From JAKQIM01 sp029557965 (GTDB lineage: Bacteria > Chloroflexota > Anaerolineae > Anaerolineales > UBA4823), in NCBI GenBank assembly GCA_035341015.1, contig DAOQUL010000003.1:62001-126000 (forward strand): a DNA stretch of 64,000 nucleotides, read 5' to 3'. The notes under the pieces were generated by a model that saw only the letters and a list, made by a program, of their open reading frames with translations, did no database searches and had not been told where the DNA came from. Positions within the stretch are counted from its first letter, which is position 1, and each line of letters starts with the position of its first letter. This document shows positions 1-7,524 of this stretch, one piece after another. The translations under genes and the position numbers were made by a program.

Positions 1-464
1 TGGAAGAGATGGGGCTGCCCGGCGGATGGGAAGACGGCATCGAGGGCGGCCTGGGCGGCGGCGCGGTGATCGGGATGGTTGATGTAATCGCCGCTGCTCC
101 ACAGGGCAATGGGGTCGCCGCACATCACCACCTCGGGGCGGTGCTGGCGGATGAGGCGCACCAGCTTCTTGCGCAGCTCAAGGGTGGGCTGCAAGAGGCC
201 ATCAGGCTCGCGCAAGAAGGCCACTTCGGCGGCGCCGGCGATGCGGGCGGCCTCGCGCGATTCGGCTTCGCGGATCTGGGTGGCCTTTTCACGCGTCATG
301 CCGGGCTCGTCGATGCCCACGTCGCCGCTGGTGCACAGTGCATAGACGATGCGCGCACCGGCCTGGGCCCAAAGGGCCAGGGTGCCGACATTGGTGAATT
401 CTAAGTCATCGGGATGGGCGGCAACCGCCAGAACAGATTGGGGGATGTAAAGATGATCGGTCAT
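1..464 (-). CDS. PIG-L (LmbE) family deacetylase, 3' end cut by window edge
   Basis: The first ~154 residues are present and the C-terminus lies outside the window. The N-terminal motif AAHPDDLEF (about residues 15-23) is the PIG-L/LmbE zinc-binding AHPDD signature. A later HPDH (about residues 138-141) supplies the third metal-ligand region. Members are zinc-dependent N-deacetylases of sugar conjugates such as GlcNAc-PI, mycothiol and bacillithiol precursors. The substrate cannot be told from this fragment. The ATG at 464 has no clear Shine-Dalgarno. It follows the terminator of the upstream tRNA gene, so it is probably transcribed separately. Confidence 0.85.
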   Translation of the reverse strand, partial: MTDHLYIPQSVLAVAAHPDDLEFTNVGTLALWAQAGARIVYALCTSGDVGIDEPGMTREKATQIREAESREAARIAGAAEVAFLREPDGLLQPTLELRKKLVRLIRQHRPEVVMCGDPIALWSSGDYINHPDHRAAAQAALDAVFPSAGQPHLF

Positions 465-495
465 AGGATATGGGAGTGCACCTTCTGTGTAATGT

Positions 496-532
496 AAACG
501 GCCAGGCGGCTGGTTGCCAGGCCTGGCCGTTT
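496..532 (-). terminator. Hairpin terminator after tRNA-Leu
   Basis: A 12-nt inverted repeat, AAACGGCCAGGC / GCCTGGCCGTTT, is separated by a ~13-nt loop. It lies directly downstream of the minus-strand tRNA-Leu. The stem ends in T-rich sequence, consistent with intrinsic termination. Confidence 0.6.
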
Positions 533-540
533 TGCGGGAG

Positions 541-624
541 TGGGGCGAGTGGGGGTCGAACCCACACAGTGTCTCCACCGGAGGATTTTAAGTCCTCTGC
601 GTCTGCCTATTCCGCCATCGCCCC
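541..624 (-). tRNA. tRNA-Leu (anticodon TAA)
   Basis: Read on the minus strand, this 84-nt sequence begins GGGGCGATGGCGGAAT and ends TCGCCCC plus discriminator A. It has the long variable arm of a class II tRNA, the D-arm GGCAGACGC typical of bacterial tRNA-Leu, and the T-arm GGTTCGACCCC. The anticodon loop CTTAAAA gives anticodon TAA. The 3' CCA is not encoded here, unlike the tRNA-Val at 16681. Confidence 0.95.
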
Positions 625-675
625 TCAGACCCCAATTAAACCACAAATCTTGAAAATTTGGGGAGCATGTCTTGA

Positions 676-1260
676 TTAAGTATTCTTGAAGCCGATCTCC
701 TTATTCTGAACCGTTTCTACCTTTTTATATTTTTCCAGGTAGGCTTGCATGGCCTTTTGACTGCCGGTGCGATCGGGGGCGACGGGCGGAAACTCGTCCA
801 GGGGGATGAGCTTAGCGGCACCTTCGTCGCTGCCTTTGGCCTGCCCACCGGTGATCTGGGCCTCGTAGAGGATTTGTATCATTGGCCCAGGCCAGGTGGT
901 GCGGTTGATGAAGATCCAGCCCAGGCAGTCGACGATCTTGGCTTCAAAGCCGGTTTCTTCAAGTACCTCTCTGACCGCCGATTCGGCGGGATCTTCTCCA
1001 TATTCCACCAGCCCGGCGGGCAGGCCGACGCCTTCTTCACCTGGGGGGAAGATGGCGGCAATGCCCTGGTCGTTCCTGGCGACAACCACCACTGCTACGG
1101 CATTCGAGGATAGCTGTATCCAGCCGCAGGCAGGGCAGGTGATGCGGGGCAGGTTGTCGTCAAAGATGACTTTGCGGATCAGGCGGGCGGCGCACATGGG
1201 GCAGAATTGGAAACGCAGCGATGCGATGACGGTTTCGGGATAGGTGAGTTGCGAAGACAT
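676..1260 (-). CDS. NUDIX hydrolase with N-terminal zinc ribbon
   Basis: 194 aa. Residues ~20-46 hold two CxxC pairs (CPMC and CPAC), which form a zinc ribbon as in NudC-like and ADP-ribose pyrophosphatase-like NUDIX proteins. A full Nudix box follows at ~82-104: G-x5-E-x7-REVLEETGF. It should hydrolyse a nucleoside diphosphate linked to another moiety; the substrate is not defined. The start ATG is preceded by TAGGAGC about 6 nt upstream. It is the last of three minus-strand genes (DUF362, PHP, NUDIX). Confidence 0.9.
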   Translation of the reverse strand: MSSQLTYPETVIASLRFQFCPMCAARLIRKVIFDDNLPRITCPACGWIQLSSNAVAVVVVARNDQGIAAIFPPGEEGVGLPAGLVEYGEDPAESAVREVLEETGFEAKIVDCLGWIFINRTTWPGPMIQILYEAQITGGQAKGSDEGAAKLIPLDEFPPVAPDRTGSQKAMQAYLEKYKKVETVQNKEIGFKNT

Positions 1261-1309
1261 GATTGCTCCTACATTGGGAAGTCGGGTTTGTAGTATGCTC
1301 TGGTATCGT

Positions 1310-1972
1310 CTATTCTCTCTTTGTCAGTTTCTTGCTGATCGTGGCGTACTTTGAGAACAGGTGCACCCAAGGACCGGATAGACGAGTTTGCGGTTGAGAT
1401 TGGCCCAGGGCAGCTTTGAGACTGGGGGCATCTTGGAAGGATGGCAGGCGCAGGGTGGCAGCACCCAGCTCAGAGGCGGTGTGGGCATCCGAGCCGACGG
1501 TGCCAAGCAGGTGGTACTGGCGGGCATAGGCGGCGGCGCGGCGGTTGAAACGCGGCAGCCAACAGCGGGCGTTGAAGGTCTCGATGGCATCTACCAAGGG
1601 GGTGATCTCGAGCAGGGCGGCAGGGCGCCAGTGCCCACCGCGGAAGATATCGTAAGGGTGCGAGACGCTGATGAAGGCGCCCTGGGCGCGCAGGCGGGCA
1701 ATGGTTTCGCCAGGCGTTAGGCCGGCGGGAATCTCTTCTTGGACGAAGGCGGCAAGCAGTTCGCCCTCGGTGGTCATGATCTCTTCGCCAACGATGACCC
1801 GGGTGGGGTCCAGTGCTTTGGCCTGCAGGGCGCCGCGGATGGTGTTGTGATCGGTGATGATGACGCGGTCAATGTTTTTTTTGCGGCAGCCAGCCAGCAG
1901 GCGTTGGGGGGTGGTGAGAGAATCTTTGGAGACGATGGTGTGGCAGTGGAATTCGACTTTGAGGAGATTCAT
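1310..1972 (-). CDS. PHP-domain metal-dependent phosphoesterase
   Basis: 220 aa. PHP motifs are seen in order: HCHT near the N-terminus, TDHNTI (~40-45), SHPYD (~106-110) and GSDAH (~164-168). Together these give the His/Asp metal cluster of the polymerase-and-histidinol-phosphatase fold. Proteins of this size act as histidinol-phosphatase-like or 5'-3' nucleotide phosphoesterases. The substrate is not identifiable. It starts 24 nt after the DUF362 gene and is probably co-transcribed with it. Confidence 0.85.
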   Translation of the reverse strand: MNLLKVEFHCHTIVSKDSLTTPQRLLAGCRKKNIDRVIITDHNTIRGALQAKALDPTRVIVGEEIMTTEGELLAAFVQEEIPAGLTPGETIARLRAQGAFISVSHPYDIFRGGHWRPAALLEITPLVDAIETFNARCWLPRFNRRAAAYARQYHLLGTVGSDAHTASELGAATLRLPSFQDAPSLKAALGQSQPQTRLSGPWVHLFSKYATISKKLTKRE

Positions 1973-1996
1973 TGCGTCTCTGCCGGTGACAAGGGT

Positions 1997-3214
1997 TTAT
2001 GATTTCTTTTTTCGGGTCAAGATGTATGCCAGGCCGGCGGCCGCGGCAGCCAGCACCGTCAGGCCAACGGCAGCCTGGGTGACGGTCTTGGGCTGCATGC
2101 CGGGCATGGCCACTTGACCATCGCCGTAGTTTTTGAAGAGGCGACCCCAGGGGGTCTTGAGCGCTTCTTCGACGCGCCGGCGGCCCACGAAAGGATACCA
2201 ATAGACGTTGTGATAGAAGTTGCTGGCAAAGTAAGACCAGGGTACGAGTGGGCTTTGCAGGAGGATCTTTTCAAAGGGTTTGAGCGGGCCGTGGTAGATC
2301 AACTTCTGGCCGCGGCTGGCAAAGGTATCTTCCTGGACGAAACCCCAGGGCTGTTCCTGCTCGATATCATAGCCAAGGATCTCGATCTGGCTGGGGTCGC
2401 CGATGCCCAGGCCCATCTCGTGCGCCTGGCGGATGAAGCGGATGCCCAGCGGGTCAAAGCCCTGCAGCCTGGCTGAGACGGCGTCGATGGCGACCTGGTC
2501 AGCAGAGGCCAGCAGGATGTTCTTCTCGTGCCAGTGCATGGCGCGCGGGCCGGCGCCATCGCCGGCAAAGGTGCCATCCATGAGGGCGAAGAGGCCGGGA
2601 TGGATATCTTGCTGGATCATGAGCAAATCTACCAGGGTATCGTGAATGACGGCATGCGTCCAGTGGCGGTTGCGGTGTAAGAGTCCGCCGAAGGCGTTCT
2701 TCATGGCACCGGTGATGGTGGTGAAGACATGGGTTTTGACGGTGGGGAGCTGGATCATGTTCATGCCCACCAGGGTCTTGGGGATGAAGACGCCCTGGGG
2801 ATACACTTTATCCAATACCAAGAAGGGGCGCTTGGGCTGGTATTCGACCCATTCAAAATCCTGGTTATAGAGGTAGAGACAGGGCACGGCGTGCTTGTCG
2901 GTGACGAAGCGGTGCTTGTTGTTACGCTCGCCGTCGGCTGTATCGACCACCACGGTGTCGTTATGTACGCCCACCAGGTCGGTGTAGCCGGCCTTTTTCA
3001 AAGCCAGGATAGCGCCTTCGATCTGCCAGGGGGTAGAAGAGCAGGCCGGGTACCAGGTTTGCCAGGAGATGTTGATCTTCAAGCCGGTGCGCACATTTTT
3101 GGGCAGGCTGTTTTCTACGCCTGCCAGGCGCATCACTTTCTCGACATCCTCCAAGACGGTCTCGGGGGTGGTCTTGAGCACGGCGACTTTGCCTTTGCCG
3201 GGGAAATCGGTCAT
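1997..3214 (-). CDS. DUF362-domain protein with C-terminal membrane anchor
   Basis: 405 aa from the ATG at 3214, chosen because CCGGAGG lies 5 nt upstream; a longer reading up to 3268 has no ribosome site. The body matches DUF362 proteins (GMNMIQLPTVKTH and ITGAMKNAFGGL segments), often annotated as iron-sulfur cluster or uncharacterised proteins. No ferredoxin Cys motif is visible here. The C-terminus (~378-398) is a hydrophobic Ala/Leu helix followed by RKKKS, which looks like a tail anchor with the bulk in the cytoplasm. Function unknown. Confidence 0.75.
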   Translation of the reverse strand: MTDFPGKGKVAVLKTTPETVLEDVEKVMRLAGVENSLPKNVRTGLKINISWQTWYPACSSTPWQIEGAILALKKAGYTDLVGVHNDTVVVDTADGERNNKHRFVTDKHAVPCLYLYNQDFEWVEYQPKRPFLVLDKVYPQGVFIPKTLVGMNMIQLPTVKTHVFTTITGAMKNAFGGLLHRNRHWTHAVIHDTLVDLLMIQQDIHPGLFALMDGTFAGDGAGPRAMHWHEKNILLASADQVAIDAVSARLQGFDPLGIRFIRQAHEMGLGIGDPSQIEILGYDIEQEQPWGFVQEDTFASRGQKLIYHGPLKPFEKILLQSPLVPWSYFASNFYHNVYWYPFVGRRRVEEALKTPWGRLFKNYGDGQVAMPGMQPKTVTQAAVGLTVLAAAAAGLAYILTRKKKS

Positions 3215-3333
3215 GTTGGCCTCCGGAGATGGGGGCGGTGCATACAAGGAACAAGGCACCCCTCCCAATATAGATTTTGCAGACCAATTGTATCAAAATT
3301 TGAACCAAAAAGGAGGTTTGGCGGTGCTAATGC

Positions 3334-3363
3334 TTGACAAATCGAAACCGACAAGTATATACT
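3334..3363 (+). promoter_or_regulatory. Near-consensus sigma-70 promoter for the SPFH-like cluster
   Basis: Consensus -35 TTGACA (3334-3339), an 18-nt spacer, then -10 TATACT (3358-3363). The expected transcription start coincides with the ATG at 3370, so the mRNA should be leaderless or nearly so. The TTG that opens the longer in-frame reading is part of the -35 box, which argues against it as a start. Confidence 0.7.
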
Positions 3364-3369
3364 GAACCT

Positions 3370-5049
3370 ATGCCGGATGTTGGATTGTTAGCCACAGAGC
3401 CCTGGTATCGCCGCCCGCGTCTTTGGCGTTGGGTGGTCAGTTTGGCGTTCTTAGGGTTGGCAATCTACTGGTTCCGGTATGAGATTGGCATTGTTCTTCA
3501 GTTATTGGGGGATATTGCCCTGAACCGCCCGATCGTGCACGTTTCGGCGGGGCAGCGCGAAGCGATTGCGATTGTCTTGGTGACCCTGGCGGCGGGGATT
3601 GGGTTCTTCTTGCTCAGCCTGTGGTTTGTGGGCCAGTTTGTCTTGCCGGTGCGCACGGCCGATCAGCGTTGGAAGCTGTTCACCCGCCTGGTGCGCTTTG
3701 TGTTCAAGATCCATGGCCCGGCGATCTTCATCAAAGAGGGCGTTCAGATCGCCAAAGCAGAAGAGCTGGAACGCAGCCTGCCGGGCGTGGCAATGGTGGA
3801 CCTGACCAGCGCGGTAGCGCTGGAGAAATCCTGGGTGCCGCTTTCGATTGGCGGTGCGCCCAGGAGGGGGATCTTGAGGGCAGCCAGCCAGGGGGCAGAA
3901 GAGGCCTTGAATTTGCATCGATCGGGCCGCAGCCAGCCAATGGTGCGGGTGGCAGGGCCGGGAGTGGTGTTCACCGAAATGGGTGAGAAGGTGCGCGGTT
4001 CTGCCAGCCTGCGGCGGCATTTTCGGGTTTCGGGCACCGTGACGGCCTCAACGCGCGATGGTTTCCAGATCCAATCACCTGTCTTTACGCTGTTCACGTT
4101 GGGAGATGCCCCCGATAACCATAAGGTCGGTTATTACGGCGGCACCGGCCCTGAACATTTGAAGGTCACCAAGCTGGGCGACAAGGAAAAAATTATCGAG
4201 GATGGTGATTTCCAAGAGGAGTTTGACGAGCAGGACCGGGCTGAGATCCACCAATTTGCCAGCCGTTACAGCTCGCAGCCCTTTGAGCCGGTTTGGAGCC
4301 CGCCGGAGCCGAAGTTGTCATCGAAACCCCCGTATGTCTTTGATGAGGAACGGGTTTTTGGGGCGATCTATTCTCGGGCGCGCACGGCCCAAGAAGACCA
4401 GGTTGAGGTGTGGAGCGAGCTGCCTTTGAAGGTGGCCATCGAAATCTTCCGCGATATGCTGTCGCTGAAGACCTATGCCGAATTGTACGAGCCAGAGAGC
4501 GACAATTTCCCATTCTTCAAAGAGTTCAGGCCGACATTTGCCCGGCGGATGCGCAACCAGGGTGTATTGACCTTCCAGCTTGTGCGCCGTAAGGATGGAC
4601 GGCCGTTTGAGAAAGGGATGACCTGGAAACCGAACGAGATCGAAACCTCTCCTATTCAGAAGCTGCGCACCTCTAAGGTGCTGCGGGACCGCGGGATCAA
4701 GGTGTTGGTAGCGGGCTTTCCTGAGCTGACCCCCCTGCACAAGGGGGTGCGAGAGACCCTGGTGAATCACTGGGGCGCCGCCTGGCAGCGGGATGCGTTG
4801 AAGAAAGAGAGCGAGTACGTGCAGTTGGCAGGGCAAGAACGTGCTCATATCGTGGCCAGTGCACAGGGAGAAATCATTGACAGCCTGATGGAAGCTTACC
4901 GGGCATCTGGCTCGACGCGGGATGCGGTGGTGTGGCAAATTTTCCAGGTGCTGGATTCGATGGTCTCAGACCCTGAGACGCGGCCGCTGCTGCCGGCTGA
5001 GACTTTGGACTTCTTGTGGGATTTACGGCAGTATCTGCTGCCGGAGTGA
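3370..5049 (+). CDS. Membrane protein with SPFH-like domain (cluster protein 1)
   Basis: 559 aa from ATG 3370. Two transmembrane helices (~20-36 and ~65-91) are followed by FVLPVRTADQR and a soluble region. That region contains GVAMVDLTSAVALEK, GPGVVF and a segment in which a ST-RDG turn lies between beta-strand-like stretches, resembling band-7/SPFH proteins. The C-terminal part (~460-559) is helical with a W-x-x-x-W motif. The same blocks recur in the proteins at 7525 (FVLPVHTPWQR, GVVVLDAASAAV, GPGVVFTRNEE), 5069 and 10056, so these are paralogues. No enzymatic motif seen. Function unknown; a membrane scaffold is a guess. Confidence 0.6.
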   Translation: MPDVGLLATEPWYRRPRLWRWVVSLAFLGLAIYWFRYEIGIVLQLLGDIALNRPIVHVSAGQREAIAIVLVTLAAGIGFFLLSLWFVGQFVLPVRTADQRWKLFTRLVRFVFKIHGPAIFIKEGVQIAKAEELERSLPGVAMVDLTSAVALEKSWVPLSIGGAPRRGILRAASQGAEEALNLHRSGRSQPMVRVAGPGVVFTEMGEKVRGSASLRRHFRVSGTVTASTRDGFQIQSPVFTLFTLGDAPDNHKVGYYGGTGPEHLKVTKLGDKEKIIEDGDFQEEFDEQDRAEIHQFASRYSSQPFEPVWSPPEPKLSSKPPYVFDEERVFGAIYSRARTAQEDQVEVWSELPLKVAIEIFRDMLSLKTYAELYEPESDNFPFFKEFRPTFARRMRNQGVLTFQLVRRKDGRPFEKGMTWKPNEIETSPIQKLRTSKVLRDRGIKVLVAGFPELTPLHKGVRETLVNHWGAAWQRDALKKESEYVQLAGQERAHIVASAQGEIIDSLMEAYRASGSTRDAVVWQIFQVLDSMVSDPETRPLLPAETLDFLWDLRQYLLPE

Positions 5050-5068
5050 TGAGAAGCGGTGGTGTAGG

Positions 5069-6304
5069 ATGCTGATCTGGCGTTGGGTGCAAAAACAATT
5101 CTGGCGTTTTGGGAACTTCATCGAGGGTTTCCTGGTAGGGGATAACGCCTGGGGTTTACTGCGCCTGATGGTGCTGGGGTTTGTCAGCCTGGCCTTTATG
5201 GTGGTGTGCGGGCTGCTCTTTGAGCGCGACCACCTGGTGGGGATGTTGCGCTACCTGGTGATCCCGGCTGGGGCGTTTGTGGCGGCACTATTGTGGGGGA
5301 CGTGTTATTTGCAGGATATTAATGAAATGAAACGTTTCTCGCGGGCGCTGCAGTACATGGTCTCCTCGATGTTTGGCTTGTCGTACCCATACCTGACGAT
5401 CGACCGGGGCAAAAAACAGGTGCAAGTGGGCGAAGAGAACCTGCTGGATATCATTGGCGGGCCGGGCTGGGTGAACATTCGCCCGGGGAACGTGGTTCTG
5501 TTCGAGCAGTTGAATAACCCCTCCAGCGTGCGAGCCGAGGGCATGCACTTCATCTCGCGATTCGAGACGATCAAAGAGATCGCCAACCTGGAAGACCAGC
5601 ACGGCTATATCGACCAGATCAAGGCGGTGACCAAAGACGGCGTGGTGGTGTGGGCGCGCGATATCCACTACCGCTACCGGCTGTGGTCAAACCGTAAGCT
5701 GGGTGGTGAGAATATTCGCTCGACGCACGTGCCATATCCTTATTCGGTGCAGGCGGTGCGCAACATGACGTATTCGCGGGCGGTGCGCAGCGATGGTTTG
5801 ACAGCCTGGCCGGCGGCAGTACGCATCATCTTCGAAGGCGAGATCCAGAATTACATCCGCCAGCATACCATTGACCAGGTGACTGCGCCGCGCACCCCTG
5901 ATGCCGACCCGCGCGAGGATATTCACCGCATCTACCGCTCGGCCGCGGTGCGGGCGTCGTTTAAGAATGCGGGCACGCAGCTCTTGTGGTATGGCATTGG
6001 CAACCTGGAACCCGAAAACGAGAAGGTGAGCCAACAACGCGTGGACACCTGGGCGGCGGATTGGAATGGCAAGGCAAGCGTGGTGCGGGCATCGGGCGAG
6101 GCGGCCCTGGAAGTGGCGAGAGAAAAGGCGCGCGCCCAGGCCCAGGCCGAGATCTTGAAGGGGATTGCGAAATCTTTGGGTGATATTACCGCCGCGGGCG
6201 CAGATCAAGACCGGAATATCAAAGAAGTCTTTCTGTTCCGGTTGGCGCAAGTGTTGGAAACGATCAAGGATAACCGGCGAGGCCTGCCCAGCGGTGAACA
6301 ATGA
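5069..6304 (+). CDS. Membrane SPFH/band-7-like protein (cluster protein 2)
   Basis: 411 aa. The start ATG 5069 is the first in-frame Met after the previous stop. Two hydrophobic helices (~30-50, ~58-80) are followed by a region with GPGWVNIRPGNVV (~131-143) and ...TKDGVVVWARDIHYRYRL, typical of the SPFH core. The C-terminus has an Ala/Glu/Gln-rich helix (EVAREKARAQAQAEI, ~345-360), as in flotillin/prohibitin C-terminal coiled coils. It lies 19 nt after protein 1 and overlaps the TPR gene by 4 nt (ATGA), so it is in the same operon. SPFH proteins normally oligomerise on the inner face of the membrane. Confidence 0.65.
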   Translation: MLIWRWVQKQFWRFGNFIEGFLVGDNAWGLLRLMVLGFVSLAFMVVCGLLFERDHLVGMLRYLVIPAGAFVAALLWGTCYLQDINEMKRFSRALQYMVSSMFGLSYPYLTIDRGKKQVQVGEENLLDIIGGPGWVNIRPGNVVLFEQLNNPSSVRAEGMHFISRFETIKEIANLEDQHGYIDQIKAVTKDGVVVWARDIHYRYRLWSNRKLGGENIRSTHVPYPYSVQAVRNMTYSRAVRSDGLTAWPAAVRIIFEGEIQNYIRQHTIDQVTAPRTPDADPREDIHRIYRSAAVRASFKNAGTQLLWYGIGNLEPENEKVSQQRVDTWAADWNGKASVVRASGEAALEVAREKARAQAQAEILKGIAKSLGDITAAGADQDRNIKEVFLFRLAQVLETIKDNRRGLPSGEQ

Positions 6305-7389
6305 TCGATTTTGCGCAGGCCCTGGGGTGGTTGAATAAATTCGATCGCTCGCACTTGAGACCTGGGACGGAAATCCGCTTATCTCAGGTGAGCGATGGAA
6401 CAACTCCGCTGGATGTGCGCGACCAGACCGCGGCCGAGATTGTGGGGGATGCAGAGGGGATCGTTGATGAATGCGAACGGGCCGAAATCTACGTCCAAAT
6501 GGGGGCTTACTGGTTTCAACGCGTAGAGCTGCCCCAGGCGATGGAATGCCTGAAGCAGGCGGTGGATATCTACGCCGGGCATACGCGCCACTTGCAACGC
6601 CAGGGGCTGGCTCATTGGATGATGGGGATCGTCCTTGAGCGCTTGGGGGTTAATCACGAGTGTTATCTCCAGCGATACAATGCAATCAAGGCCTTTGCGA
6701 AGCTGGTGGAGGATGCCAAAGACGCCAAGGATCCCAAGGATGCTAAGAATCCCAAGAACCCCAAAGATCCCAAGAACGCCAAAGACGCCAAGGACGACAG
6801 GCAAAAGCTCAAGGCGGAATGGTACTGCGAGACGCTGGATCTGTTCAAGATCTACACCGCGGTGATGCCAGAAGACGCCCGCGCCTGGCTGACCGAGCCA
6901 TTTGAAGGGCAGCCAGGGGGGCAGTTGAAGGCGCAAACGGCTGCCCTGTGTGAGCAGGTGATCAAGCTGGCAAAAACACCCAACCAAAGGGCGCAGGCGG
7001 ACGAGGCTATTCGCCAATTGTTGGAGGCCGCCAGCACCCGCCCGCCAGGGGCCGAAAGGGGCGAGGCTTACCTGGAAAGCGGGCTGGCGAAGTACCAGAT
7101 GCGGGATTTTGAGGCGGCGCGCTATTGCTTGAGGATGTCTTTCCCGCAGTACCTGGCGCCCAGTTACCCGTATGCGGTGGCTCATTGGATGTTGGGGAAT
7201 ATCGAGTGGCAAGATGGCCAAAAAGCGCCGGCCTTTACGTATTGGCAGCGCAGTATCGAGATCATGAATGAGCTGGTCTACAAGGCCGAAACTGGCAAGA
7301 CAGAGAAGATCCGCAAACGGCAGGCTGCATTCTTGAAAGAAAAGAGAGATTTGATGAGGCGGGTGGTAAGTCACATGGCAGCCAATTAG
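6301..7389 (+). CDS. TPR-like soluble protein with Lys/Asp/Pro tripeptide repeat
   Basis: 362 aa, no signal peptide or membrane helix. Residues ~60-125 and ~245-330 contain tetratricopeptide-like helical pairs (MGAYWFQRVELPQAMECLKQA; YLESGLAKYQMRDFEAARYCL). A low-complexity charged insert of nine (D/N)-(A/P)-K repeats sits at ~138-164. It is translationally coupled to the upstream SPFH-like gene (4-nt overlap) and is probably the cytosolic adaptor of the cluster. Function unknown. Confidence 0.65.
   Translation: MIDFAQALGWLNKFDRSHLRPGTEIRLSQVSDGTTPLDVRDQTAAEIVGDAEGIVDECERAEIYVQMGAYWFQRVELPQAMECLKQAVDIYAGHTRHLQRQGLAHWMMGIVLERLGVNHECYLQRYNAIKAFAKLVEDAKDAKDPKDAKNPKNPKDPKNAKDAKDDRQKLKAEWYCETLDLFKIYTAVMPEDARAWLTEPFEGQPGGQLKAQTAALCEQVIKLAKTPNQRAQADEAIRQLLEAASTRPPGAERGEAYLESGLAKYQMRDFEAARYCLRMSFPQYLAPSYPYAVAHWMLGNIEWQDGQKAPAFTYWQRSIEIMNELVYKAETGKTEKIRKRQAAFLKEKRDLMRRVVSHMAAN
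6712..6792 (+). repeat. Nine 9-bp tandem repeats coding (D/N)(A/P)K
   Basis: Nine in-frame 9-nt units of the form GAY/AAY-SCC-AAR encode DAK, DPK, NPK and NAK triplets inside the TPR protein. Synonymous codons vary from unit to unit, so the repeat looks selected at protein level. A perfect DNA slippage tract would show less codon variation. Confidence 0.85.
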
Positions 7390-7524
7390 GATTCGAATGC
7401 TTTGGCAGGGTGGATTGAGGGTTTATTAACCCAGCATTTATCTACTGGTGTTTTTGGGCGGCTGGCTGTACAATAATATAGCCAATCAATTGTGGGCAAT
7501 ACGAGATAATCGATCATACCATTT

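Noticed and set aside
9..404. Plus-strand open frame at the left edge
   Set aside because: It is antisense to the PIG-L deacetylase, which has clear zinc motifs on the minus strand.
3334..3369. TTG start extending the first SPFH-like protein by 12 residues
   Set aside because: The TTG is the first half of a consensus -35 box, and transcription should begin near 3370.
6712..6792. Tandem repeats as a CRISPR or VNTR locus
   Set aside because: The units are 9 nt, contiguous, in frame and have varied codons, so they are a protein repeat without spacers.
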